In this document: positions 1-7,375 of the stretch, one piece after another
How the letters are laid out: each line of letters begins with the position of its first letter
Numbering within the stretch: position 1 is the first letter of the stretch
The notes under the pieces: generated by a model
The model's database searches: none
What the model was told of the DNA's origin: nothing
What the model saw: the letters and a program-made list of their open reading frames with translations, nothing else
Program-made: the position numbers and the translations under genes
DNA from: Streptomyces phyllanthi
Lineage (GTDB): Bacteria; Actinomycetota; Actinomycetes; Streptomycetales; Streptomycetaceae
NCBI RefSeq assembly: GCF_009377205.1
Contig: NZ_VJZE01000023.1
Span: forward strand, 1-43,393
Reading direction: 5' to 3'
Length of the DNA stretch: 43,393 nucleotides

Positions 1-178
1 CTCCCGCCCCTCCCGGTGAGCCCCTCCGCAGTGGCCGCGGCCTCGACGCCGCGGCCACTGCGTATGCCAGGACGGCCACGCCGGCCACGACCACCCCGAG
101 CACGAGGGCCGCGCCACCGGCCACATAGCCGGCGACGCACAGCACCCCCGCCACCAGCGCCAGCACGTTCACGGACAC
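1..178 (-). CDS. Small hydrophobic membrane protein, N-terminal part (cut by window edge)
   Basis: Reading the minus strand from a GTG at 178 gives 59 open codons to the window edge. An AGGAGG ribosome site lies 6 bases upstream. The peptide begins M-S-V-N-V-L-A-L-V-A-G-V and is almost entirely Ala, Val, Gly and Leu for about 45 residues, enough for one long or two short membrane segments, then becomes basic and Pro/Gly-rich. Family not recognised. It is divergent from the TetR gene that begins at 287, and the shared 108-bp gap holds a perfect palindrome, so it is a plausible TetR target. The C-terminus lies outside the window, so total length is unknown. Confidence 0.6.
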   Translation of the reverse strand, partial: MSVNVLALVAGVLCVAGYVAGGAALVLGVVVAGVAVLAYAVAAASRPRPLRRGSPGGAG

Positions 179-233
179 GTTCTTCCTCCTCACGTCACGA
201 CCAGTGATGAGACATCACCTCAGAGTGACATGA

Positions 234-248
234 GGCACTGACAGTGCC
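234..248. promoter_or_regulatory. Perfect palindrome, candidate TetR operator
   Basis: GGCACT-GAC-AGTGCC is a perfect inverted repeat with 6-bp arms and a 3-bp centre, lying between the divergent membrane-protein start (178) and the TetR start (287). A second small dyad, TGATG-AGA-CATCA, sits just upstream at about 204-216. TetR regulators commonly bind such sites next to their own gene. Binding is inferred from position and symmetry only. Confidence 0.5.
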
Positions 249-286
249 CCTCGCCGATAGCCCGCCCGGGCTCCGGATGTCCGAGA

Positions 287-1000
287 ATGGCCACCATGGC
301 CCCCACCGCACACCGCTCCACCGGCTCCGCCGTCTCCCCCGCGGGCGGCTCGGCCCCTCCCGCCGAACCCCGTCCGGGACTCCGCGAACGCAAGAAGATC
401 AAGACCCGGACGGCGATCCGCGGTGCGACCTACCGGCTGATCCGCGAGCAGGGCTATGACGCGACGACCGTCGAGCAGATCGCGGAGGCGGCCGAGGTCT
501 CCCCCTCCACGGTCTTCCGCTACTTCCCGGCCAAGGAGGACATCGTCCTCACGGACGAGTACGACGCGTGCATGGAGGCCGAGCTGCGGGCCCGGCCCTC
601 CGACGAGCCCCTGGTGGAGTCGCTGCGGCACGTGCTGAGCAAGGGCATCGAGCTCCTCTTCTCCGACCGCTCCGAGTCCGCCGAGGACCAGCGGCTGCGC
701 TCGCGGCTGATCGTCGAGGTCCCCGCCGTCCGCTCCCGGCTGATGGAGAGCATGTCCGTCACGGGCCGGCTGCTGTGCCAGGTGGCCGCCGACCGCACCG
801 GCCGCGACCCCGGCGAGCTGGAGGTGCGGGCGTACTCCATGGCCGTCGTCGGCGCCCTCATGGAGGTCACCCTCTACTGGGCCGAGCACGGCCACCAGGA
901 CGACCTCGCGGACCTCGCCGCACGCGTCCTCGGCACGCTGGAACACGGGCTCACCCCCCGGAAAACCCCGGGCCGCCGATCGTCCCCCGTGACATCCTGA
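287..1000 (+). CDS. TetR/AcrR family transcriptional regulator
   Basis: Predicted 237-residue one-component repressor. After a Pro/Ala-rich leader of about 35 residues comes a classic TetR N-terminal DNA-binding domain (about residues 38-90): R-E-R-K-K-I-K-T-R-T, then Y-R-L-I-R-E-Q-G-Y-D-A-T-T-V, then the recognition helix region V-S-P-S-T-V-F-R-Y-F. The C-terminal ligand domain (about 100-225) is all-helical and does not reveal the ligand. ATG 287 is used, but ATG 296 is possible because no strong ribosome site separates them. The divergent small membrane gene and the palindrome at 234-248 suggest auto-regulation and control of that neighbour. The next gene starts only 4 bp after the stop, so the two are probably co-transcribed. 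Confidence 0.88.
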   Translation: MATMAPTAHRSTGSAVSPAGGSAPPAEPRPGLRERKKIKTRTAIRGATYRLIREQGYDATTVEQIAEAAEVSPSTVFRYFPAKEDIVLTDEYDACMEAELRARPSDEPLVESLRHVLSKGIELLFSDRSESAEDQRLRSRLIVEVPAVRSRLMESMSVTGRLLCQVAADRTGRDPGELEVRAYSMAVVGALMEVTLYWAEHGHQDDLADLAARVLGTLEHGLTPRKTPGRRSSPVTS

Positions 1001-1004
1001 GCCG

Positions 1005-1736
1005 GTGAACGGTCCGGAGATCCACGTCGAGTTCGCCCCCGAGCTGAGCCTGTTCGTCCCGCACGGGCGGCGTACGGGCACCACGAAGGTCGTCACCGAC
1101 GGCGCCTCGACGCTCGGTCATGTCGTCGAGTCGCTGGGCGTCCCGCTGACGGAGGTCGGCACGCTGACAGCCGACGGCCGTGAGGTGCCGGTCTCCCACA
1201 TCCCTGTGGCGGGCGAGACCGTGGCGGTACGGCCGGTCGCGCGCCCGCAGAAGGTACCCGGCGCCCCGCTCCGCTTCCTCCTCGACGTCCATCTCGGCAC
1301 GCTCGCCCGCCGACTGCGGCTCCTCGGCGTCGACACGGCCTACGAGTCCACCGACATCGGCGACCCCGCCCTCGCCTCCCGCTCGGCCGCCGAGCGCCGG
1401 GTCATGCTCAGCCGTGACCGGGGGCTGCTGCGCCGCCGCGAACTGTGGGCCGGCGCCTTCGTGTACAGCACCCGCCCCGAGGACCAGCTCCACGACGTAC
1501 TCGACCGTTTCGCGCCCGAGCTGCGCCCGTGGACCCGGTGCACCGCCTGCAACGGCCACCTCAGGGAAGCGGCCAAGGAGGACGTGGCCGACCAGCTGGA
1601 GGGCGGGACGCGGCGGTCGTACGACGTCTTCGCCCAGTGCCGCGACTGCGGCCGCGCCTACTGGCGGGGCGCCCACCACGAGCAGCTGGACGCGATCGTG
1701 CGCCAGGCGCTGAGCATGCGTACCCGGACGGGTTGA
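1005..1736 (+). CDS. Mut7-C RNase domain protein with N-terminal ubiquitin-like domain
   Basis: A 243-residue protein with two parts. Residues about 4-80 form a ThiS/ubiquitin-like beta-grasp domain (Mut7-C ubiquitin type). Residues about 85-235 match Mut7-C, a PIN-fold RNase domain. Visible features are F-L-L-D-V-H-L-G-T-L-A-R-R-L-R (Asp94), L-S-R-D-R-G-L-L (Asp138) and a zinc ribbon with Cys179/Cys182 and Cys212/Cys215. The acidic residues are the expected metal-binding site of PIN nucleases. The start is a GTG four bases after the TetR stop, giving tight coupling with that gene. Family members are predicted RNases with poorly known targets, so the substrate is not assigned. Confidence 0.88.
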   Translation: MNGPEIHVEFAPELSLFVPHGRRTGTTKVVTDGASTLGHVVESLGVPLTEVGTLTADGREVPVSHIPVAGETVAVRPVARPQKVPGAPLRFLLDVHLGTLARRLRLLGVDTAYESTDIGDPALASRSAAERRVMLSRDRGLLRRRELWAGAFVYSTRPEDQLHDVLDRFAPELRPWTRCTACNGHLREAAKEDVADQLEGGTRRSYDVFAQCRDCGRAYWRGAHHEQLDAIVRQALSMRTRTG

Positions 1737-1812
1737 GTACGCGAGCCGTTCACCGGGGCCGTCGGGGCAGCCCCTGCCCTCCGTACGGTGGAACTGCCGA
1801 TGGCAGCGGCGT

Positions 1813-1850
1813 GGCCCCGAACCCGGCGGACGCTCGCCAGGTTCGGGGCC
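1813..1850. terminator. Bidirectional hairpin terminator between convergent genes
   Basis: Perfect 11-bp arms GGCCCCGAACC (1813-1823) and GGTTCGGGGCC (1840-1850) enclose a 16-base loop that has its own short GGCG/CGCC pairing. It lies between the Mut7-C gene (+) and the copper oxidase gene (-), which converge here. There is no clear T-run, as is usual in high-GC actinobacteria. Confidence 0.7.
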
Positions 1851-1896
1851 GTGATGGTGCGGTGGGCCGCTCAGGCGGTGCCGGCCCCGCTGATCC

Positions 1897-4338
1897 TCAC
1901 CTGCGCGTGAGGTCCCCCTTTCCGCACGCCAGTCCGTCCTTGTTCCGGTCGAGGCCCAGCGGGTCGTCCTTGCCGTTGACCTTCAGCCGCCCGTAGTCGT
2001 GCTCCTTGAGCCAGGTGCAGCGGGCCCGCGTCGTGTCCTTGACCTTCGACGGGAAGTCCGTCGGCACGCAGACGTTGGCGGAGCCGTAGTGGCGGTCGCA
2101 GCCGGAGATCGTGGTGGCGACCTTCTGGGACTTCCGCTTCTCGCCGGGGCCCGTGACCTTGCCCTCCAGGTCGTCGGCGAAGGAGTGGACGTGGGCCGAG
2201 GGGGTCTCCTCCGAGGCGGCTGCCAGCGCCGACGGACCCTGGAGGTGCACCCACTTCGCCACCGACGGCACCCCGTTCGCGTCGACCGCGAAGAGCATGT
2301 ACCAGCCGGGCGGGGCCAGGTCGGGGTTGCTCGTCACGTTCAGGTCGACGTTGTTGCCGTCCACCGACAGCGGCAGGTCCACGAAACGCTGGTTCGGGTC
2401 GGAGGAGTGCGTCACCGCGGCCGGGCGGATCAGCTCCGCCTTGGCGATGGGCCGGTCCACCGTGATCCGCTGCGTGTCGCCGTACGTCCACTCGGTGTCG
2501 ATGACCGAGGTGATCGTCGGGCGGGGGCCCTTCAGCAGGTACGGCGGCGTGTAGATCGACACGTCGTGGTTCCACGTGCCGTTGCCCGGGTTGTCACCCG
2601 TGGCCATCACCCGGCCGTCGGGCAGCAGGAACGCGGACGAGTGGTAGCCGCGGGCCTCGGGGTCGGCGGCCACCGGGTCGAAGGTGTTGGTCTCCGGGTC
2701 GTAGATCGACGACTCGTACACCGGGTTGGCCCGGTTGTGCAGAGCGCCGCCCGTCTCCAGGACCTTGCCGTCCGGCAGGAGCACGGCGGAGACGTACATC
2801 TTGCCCTGGTTGCCCGTCTGCGGAACCGGGCCGTTGCCGAGGTCGACGGTGCCCTGCGGGAGCGGCGGTCCGGCGACGTACGACGGGTTCGCGGCCTTCA
2901 GGTCGATGACGTCCGTCAGCCGGCCCGCGTCGGGGTTCGAGTCGATGTTGCCGCCGCCGATCGTGAGGACCTTCTGGTCCTGGGCCGGGGGCAGCAGCAC
3001 GCTCGCGGACTGGTCGCGCTCGTCCTTGTTCTGCAGACCGGGGATGGCGGTGACCGTGTTGGCGTCGTAGTCGTAGATCGCCGAGCCCGTGCCGGGTGTG
3101 CCGTTGCCGAAGACATGGCTGCCCGAGTAGAAGAGCCGCCCGTCCTGCATCAGGATCATCGACGGGTACAGGCCCCAGAACGACCAGGTCTGGTTGACCT
3201 TCCACAGCGGCTGCCACTGCTGCTCGGCGTCCGACCACAGCTCGGCCGTCACCGAACCGGACGAGTCCTCGCGCAGACCGCCGAACGAGATGACGTCACC
3301 GTTGCCGAGCACGGTGGCCGACGGGTACCAGTGGCCGTCGTTCATGTCGTTGGTCTTGCTGTAGGTCTCGGTGACCGGGTCGAAGACGTAACTGTCCTTG
3401 AAGCCCTCGTAGCCGTGCGAGCCGTCCGCCGCCGGGTACGCCTTGTTGCCGCTCATCACGAGCACACGCCCGTCGTCGAGCTGGACATGGCCGGCGCAGA
3501 ACATGTCCTTGGGTGTGGGGATCGTCTTGTACGTGCCGTTCTGCGGGTCGTAGACCGCGCTGGTGAACGTGCCCGCCTCGAACATCGTCTCGCTGTTGCC
3601 GGAGCCCGCGATCAGCAGCACCTTGCCGTTGTTGAGGACGACGGAGTGCATGGAGCGGACCGGGTTCTGCGTGGGCAGGACGTCCCACCGGCCGTTCGCG
3701 CACTCCTCGGCCGTGCCCGTGCAGGTGGGTGTGGGCACCGGGTCGGCGACCTGGTCCATGGTGTAGTCGTCGGTGGTGACGGAGCCGGTGCCGTAGACGG
3801 AGACGCCCCAGGCGATCCGGTCGGTCCCCACCGGGACCTCGGGGGTGCGGACGGTGGCCTCGGTCCAGCTGCCGGCCACCTCCAGCGTCTTGAGGTCGGT
3901 CCAGTACTGCCAGCCCGCCGTCGTGTCGTGCCGGAACAGGGTGATCGAGGTGTCCGGGGTGGTCGACTTGTACCAGAGGCCGAGGTCGTACTGCTTGCCG
4001 GCGGTGACGACGGGCGCGCACTCGGCGGACTCGGTGATCAGCGCCTTGCGGTCGCCCTCGACGCGGCGCGTGAGCTCGACCTTCATGGCCTTGGAGCCGC
4101 TGTGGGCGTCCGCGACCGTGGTGAAGGTGAAGTCGTTGTCGCCCCAGCCGGACTTCTTCCAGCAGTACGGCATGTCGTCGGTACCGGCGGTCTCGAAGCC
4201 GGGGTTCTTGATGAGGTTGGCGGCGGAGGCGGGCTGGGGCGCTGCGAGCATCAGGCCGGCGGCCAGGGCGCCCACCGCCAGCAGTGATGTCCTGCGTCTT
4301 GGTCTCGTACGGAGCGTTGGTCCGACCCGAACTCTCAT
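1897..4338 (-). CDS. Secreted copper-radical oxidase (galactose/glyoxal oxidase, GlxA-like) with Excalibur domain
   Basis: 813 residues from ATG 4338, with ribosome site AAGGAG 7 bases upstream; the ATG overlaps the TGA of the preceding gene. A signal peptide ends near Ala-Ser-Ala39. Residues about 40-200 resemble a carbohydrate-binding jelly roll, followed by a Kelch-type propeller (about 215-600) and a DUF1929-type domain (about 605-700). All active-site residues of the family can be placed: Cys281 in D-M-F-C-A-G-H and Tyr338 in H-W-Y-P-S (the Tyr-Cys cofactor pair), Tyr565-His566 in G-Y-H-S-S, and His644 in V-T-H-S-S-D. It should therefore bind copper and oxidise alcohols or aldehydes with release of peroxide; the substrate is unknown. 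The C-terminus (about 745-813) carries an Excalibur calcium motif, D-R-N-K-D-G-L-A-C. As the last gene of a glycosyltransferase operon it probably modifies the glycan made by its neighbours, by analogy with GlxA and CslA. Confidence 0.88.
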   Translation of the reverse strand: MRVRVGPTLRTRPRRRTSLLAVGALAAGLMLAAPQPASAANLIKNPGFETAGTDDMPYCWKKSGWGDNDFTFTTVADAHSGSKAMKVELTRRVEGDRKALITESAECAPVVTAGKQYDLGLWYKSTTPDTSITLFRHDTTAGWQYWTDLKTLEVAGSWTEATVRTPEVPVGTDRIAWGVSVYGTGSVTTDDYTMDQVADPVPTPTCTGTAEECANGRWDVLPTQNPVRSMHSVVLNNGKVLLIAGSGNSETMFEAGTFTSAVYDPQNGTYKTIPTPKDMFCAGHVQLDDGRVLVMSGNKAYPAADGSHGYEGFKDSYVFDPVTETYSKTNDMNDGHWYPSATVLGNGDVISFGGLREDSSGSVTAELWSDAEQQWQPLWKVNQTWSFWGLYPSMILMQDGRLFYSGSHVFGNGTPGTGSAIYDYDANTVTAIPGLQNKDERDQSASVLLPPAQDQKVLTIGGGNIDSNPDAGRLTDVIDLKAANPSYVAGPPLPQGTVDLGNGPVPQTGNQGKMYVSAVLLPDGKVLETGGALHNRANPVYESSIYDPETNTFDPVAADPEARGYHSSAFLLPDGRVMATGDNPGNGTWNHDVSIYTPPYLLKGPRPTITSVIDTEWTYGDTQRITVDRPIAKAELIRPAAVTHSSDPNQRFVDLPLSVDGNNVDLNVTSNPDLAPPGWYMLFAVDANGVPSVAKWVHLQGPSALAAASEETPSAHVHSFADDLEGKVTGPGEKRKSQKVATTISGCDRHYGSANVCVPTDFPSKVKDTTRARCTWLKEHDYGRLKVNGKDDPLGLDRNKDGLACGKGDLTRR

Positions 4339-5735
4339 GCGGTACTCCTTGCTGTGCGGCCACCGCGCCCGGTCTTGTCCCTGCGCGGCAGATAGACCAG
4401 CGCTTCGGTCCCGACGAAGCGCAGGACGAACGTCGTCACCAGCGCGAGCGCGGTGGCGGGCAGCGCGCCCATCCCGAACTCGCCGACGAGCAGCGCGATC
4501 AGCGGGATGCGCAGCACCAGGTCGGCGTTGGCGAGCAGCGCGAACCGGCCGATGCGGTCCCACCCCCTGCGGTGCCTACGCCGCTCCCGGAAGAGCAGGT
4601 GTTCGATGAGGAGGAAGTTCCAGACGACCCCGAGCTGGTTGGCGAGGATCTCGGCGGGCACGTAGTGCATGCCGAGCGTCGTCAGCGCGTACAGGCCGGC
4701 CAGGTTCGGTACGAAGCCGGTGACGCCGATCAGCCCGAAGACGAGCATGCGGGCCATCGGCGAGGCGGTCCGCAGCCCCACCAGATGGCGCAGGAAGCGC
4801 AGGCCCTCCTGCGCGGTCGACTTGGACTCGCCCGCGAACCGGTCCTGGAAGACGAACGGCACCTCGGTGACCTCGCGCGGGCGGCTGCGCACGGCGAGTT
4901 CGAGGAGGATCTTGTAGCCGAGCGGCTGGAGGACCTCGGCCGTCACCGCGCTGCGGCGGATGGCGAAGAAGCCGCTCATCGGGTCGCTGATGCCGTGCAG
5001 CCTGCGCGGGAAGAGCGACTTGGTGAGCCAGGTCGCCCCGCGCGAGACGGCGACGCGGTAGCTGCCCGCGAGCCCGGCACGGCTGCCGCCCTTGATGTAC
5101 CGGGAGGCGACGACGAGTCCGGCGGACGCCCGCTCACCCGTCGCCACCAACTCCGGTACCAGGGACGGCGGGTGCTGGAGGTCGCCGTCCATGACGACGA
5201 TCCAGTCGGAGGTGGCGGCCTTCATGCCCTCGACGACCGCGCCGCCGAGCCCGCCCACCGGTTCGTCCCGGTGCAGCAGGGTGACGGGGAACGGGCAGTC
5301 CTGCGCCGCGTCGGAGATCACCTCGGGGGTGTCGTCGGTGGAGTCGTCGACGAACACCACCTCGCAGGGCAGCCGGGAGGACACCGACTCGGTGATCCGG
5401 TCCAGCAACTCCCGAACGTTGTCGGACTCGTTGAAGGTCGGGACGACGATGGTGACGGCACCGGGCTCGGGGACCTCGGCGGCGCGTACGGCCGGATCGC
5501 CGGAGCGGGCCCGAGGGGGCTCGGGTGCGTTCCCGCGTCGTTCGGTGCGTGCTCCCGGCGTGCCGGGCGAAGGTCCTCGATGGGGGTCCCCCCGCTCGAG
5601 CGAAGCCGAGAGTGGGGGAGGAGCTACTTGGGCCTTTGGCCGGTGCGGCGGGAGTGCGTGCCGGGCGGCGTGGGGGCGTGCTTGAGCCCCCTCGGGCCCG
5701 CTCCCCTCGGGAAGAATGGACTCGTAGCTGCTCAT
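4335..5735 (-). CDS. GT2 glycosyltransferase fused to GtrA-like membrane domain
   Basis: 466 residues. After a disordered Pro/Arg-rich leader (1-90), residues about 94-320 form a dolichol-phosphate-mannose-synthase-type GT2 domain: V-V-P-T-F-N-E-S-D-N, V-F-V-D-D-S-T-D-D-T and the donor/metal motif V-V-M-D-G-D-L-Q-H-P. Residues about 330-450 hold four membrane helices of the GtrA type. Such fusions make and probably translocate polyprenyl-phosphate sugars, which lipid-linked-sugar transferases like the neighbouring ArnT/PMT-type enzyme use; that pairing is inferred. ATG 5735 overlaps the stop of the upstream gene (ATGA), and its own stop overlaps the oxidase start. Part of the leader (about residues 37-53) is encoded by a repeat element. 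GtrA-less GT2 domains usually begin near residue 90, so the leader looks like an acquired extension. Confidence 0.88.
   Translation of the reverse strand: MSSYESILPEGSGPEGAQARPHAARHALPPHRPKAQVAPPPLSASLERGDPHRGPSPGTPGARTERRGNAPEPPRARSGDPAVRAAEVPEPGAVTIVVPTFNESDNVRELLDRITESVSSRLPCEVVFVDDSTDDTPEVISDAAQDCPFPVTLLHRDEPVGGLGGAVVEGMKAATSDWIVVMDGDLQHPPSLVPELVATGERASAGLVVASRYIKGGSRAGLAGSYRVAVSRGATWLTKSLFPRRLHGISDPMSGFFAIRRSAVTAEVLQPLGYKILLELAVRSRPREVTEVPFVFQDRFAGESKSTAQEGLRFLRHLVGLRTASPMARMLVFGLIGVTGFVPNLAGLYALTTLGMHYVPAEILANQLGVVWNFLLIEHLLFRERRRHRRGWDRIGRFALLANADLVLRIPLIALLVGEFGMGALPATALALVTTFVLRFVGTEALVYLPRRDKTGRGGRTARSTA
5581..5620. repeat. Short palindromic Streptomyces-type repeat inside a coding region
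   Basis: The segment has stem arms CCCCCGCTC (5589-5597) and GAGTGGGGG (5610-5618) with one G-T wobble and a 12-base loop. It is preceded by TGGGGGTCCCC, itself a small dyad. From memory, near-identical GC-rich units carrying CTCGAGCGAAGCCGAG are scattered through many Streptomyces genomes, usually between genes. Here it lies in frame inside the leader of the GT2-GtrA gene, giving the odd peptide L-S-A-S-L-E-R-G-D-P-H. Copy number in this genome cannot be judged from one window. Confidence 0.65.
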
Positions 5736-7375
5736 CGGTCGCCTCCCGCGGCCTGGATCCTGCGGATCTCGATACGGTCCTCACCGGTGCCGAAGGTGGC
5801 GACCGGCGTCGAGTTCTCCATCGCGGCCCGGACGTTGGGCAGGTCGACCGCGTCGCGCCGTACTGTCGGGGAGGCGACCACGTAGTCGAGGTCGCGCCAG
5901 CCGCGCGGCATCGTCTTCGTCACCGCGGGGTCGAGGTCGGCCTTGTAGAACCAGATGACGCCGAGCCCCGGCCGGTAGCCCTCGTGCACGAGGTCCAGCC
6001 AGAGCGCGTCGTCGACGAGTACCCGGGTCTTCCCGGGGTTCTCCACCTCCGTGCCCAGCCAGTCGGCGGCGGCCCGGTAGGGGGCGTTGGCGTCGGCGGT
6101 CACCGCGGTGCGGTTGCCGTCGTACCAGCGGGGGACGACGTACGCGGCGGAGGCGCCCACGAGCGCCACCGCGACCGCGTACCGCGTCCAGGTGAGGGCC
6201 CGCTTCTCGTCCGTACGCCGCCACCGGCGCAGCACCGCGTGGGCGACGCTCGCGGTGCCGCCCGCGAGGACGAGGGCGAGGAACGGCAGCGCCTGGATGA
6301 CGTACATCGCGGGCAGGTAGCCGGGCCGCAGGGCCATCGCGGCGAGGATCGCCACGGCGAGCGCGGGTCCGGCGAGCGCCCGCGCGGTCACCGACCAGCG
6401 CCAGGTGACCAGGAGCAGCAGCGCGCCCGCGAGTCCGCCGATGGGCAGCACCCGGTCGTAGTACAGCCACGACTGGAGCACCCCGTACGAGCCGGTGCCC
6501 GCTTCGAGGATGAAGCCCGAGCCGGGGCGGGTCATCTGGTACTCGATCCCGTCCCAGAGCGAGACATGGCCCGCGCCCGGGAACAGCTCGCCCTTCAGCA
6601 GGGCGAGCAGGGGATACGAGATACCGATGAGCACGCAGGCGGTCACCGCGCCGGTGACGGCGAACTTCCTGGTGTCGCGGTGGCTGTGCCGCCACATGGT
6701 GACCAGCACGGCGGGCAGGACGATGAGCATCGTCTCCTTGGTGAGGACCGCCATCGCGGCCGCGACCCCGGCGCCGAAGTGGTGCCAGAGGTGCCGGCTC
6801 GGCGAGGCGGCCAGGCAGAACGCGAGGAGCGTCCACATCACCGCGAGGTTGTCGAGGAAGATCTCCCGCTGGAGGACCACCGACAGCGGGGAGAGCCCGA
6901 ACAGGAGCATGCCGAGCCCGGCGGCCCAGCGCGGCAGCGACAGGCGGCGCGCCAGGACGTAGACGAGGACGGCGCTGATCGCGCTGATCACCAGCATCGC
7001 CGCCCGCATCGAGCCGACGGTCATCGACTCGGGGGCGAGCTGCGCCGGGATCCAGGTCAGCGCGGCCAGCTGGATCCAGCCGAGCGGCGGATGGTCGTAC
7101 CAGTACGTGTAGTGGGCGAGGCCCCGGCCCTCCTGGACGGCCCAGGCCTGGGCGAGGTAGGTGCCCTCGTCGTCGCTGAGGGTCGGGTAGTCGGCGATGT
7201 TCCAGCCCTGCACCACGAGGATCACCGCGAGGAGGACAACGCACAGGACGAGATCGGAACGGGAGCCGCGCAGGCGTCTCGGAGGCGTCGTTCGGGGTAT
7301 CGAACCGGTTTTTGGCGCAGCTGTCCGCTGCGCGGGGACCTTGACTCCGGTCGCCGCGGGAAGGGTGGAGGTCAC
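5732..7375 (-). CDS. Membrane glycosyltransferase of the ArnT/PMT (GT39/GT83-like) type
   Basis: 547 residues starting at GTG 7375, which overlaps the upstream TGA (GTGA). An N-terminal cytoplasmic tail (1-40) is followed by a hydrophobic helix and the loop N-I-A-D-Y-P-T-L-S-D-D-E-G-T-Y (about 60-75). The acidic pair near the first extracytoplasmic loop is the hallmark of C-type glycosyltransferases that use polyprenyl-phosphate sugars. Y-D-H-P-P-L-G-W (about 93-100) is a second family motif. At least eight further hydrophobic segments follow, then a soluble C-terminal part of about 120 residues (about 425-547). It likely transfers a lipid-linked sugar to an acceptor outside the membrane. The next gene is a plausible maker of that lipid-linked sugar. 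Acceptor and sugar cannot be read from the sequence. Confidence 0.85.
   Translation of the reverse strand: MTSTLPAATGVKVPAQRTAAPKTGSIPRTTPPRRLRGSRSDLVLCVVLLAVILVVQGWNIADYPTLSDDEGTYLAQAWAVQEGRGLAHYTYWYDHPPLGWIQLAALTWIPAQLAPESMTVGSMRAAMLVISAISAVLVYVLARRLSLPRWAAGLGMLLFGLSPLSVVLQREIFLDNLAVMWTLLAFCLAASPSRHLWHHFGAGVAAAMAVLTKETMLIVLPAVLVTMWRHSHRDTRKFAVTGAVTACVLIGISYPLLALLKGELFPGAGHVSLWDGIEYQMTRPGSGFILEAGTGSYGVLQSWLYYDRVLPIGGLAGALLLLVTWRWSVTARALAGPALAVAILAAMALRPGYLPAMYVIQALPFLALVLAGGTASVAHAVLRRWRRTDEKRALTWTRYAVAVALVGASAAYVVPRWYDGNRTAVTADANAPYRAAADWLGTEVENPGKTRVLVDDALWLDLVHEGYRPGLGVIWFYKADLDPAVTKTMPRGWRDLDYVVASPTVRRDAVDLPNVRAAMENSTPVATFGTGEDRIEIRRIQAAGGDR

Noticed and set aside
1999..4287. Long open frame on the plus strand opposite the copper oxidase gene
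   Set aside because: Its product is Arg/Val/Gly-rich without any domain, while the minus strand encodes a full enzyme. High GC content leaves long antisense frames open.
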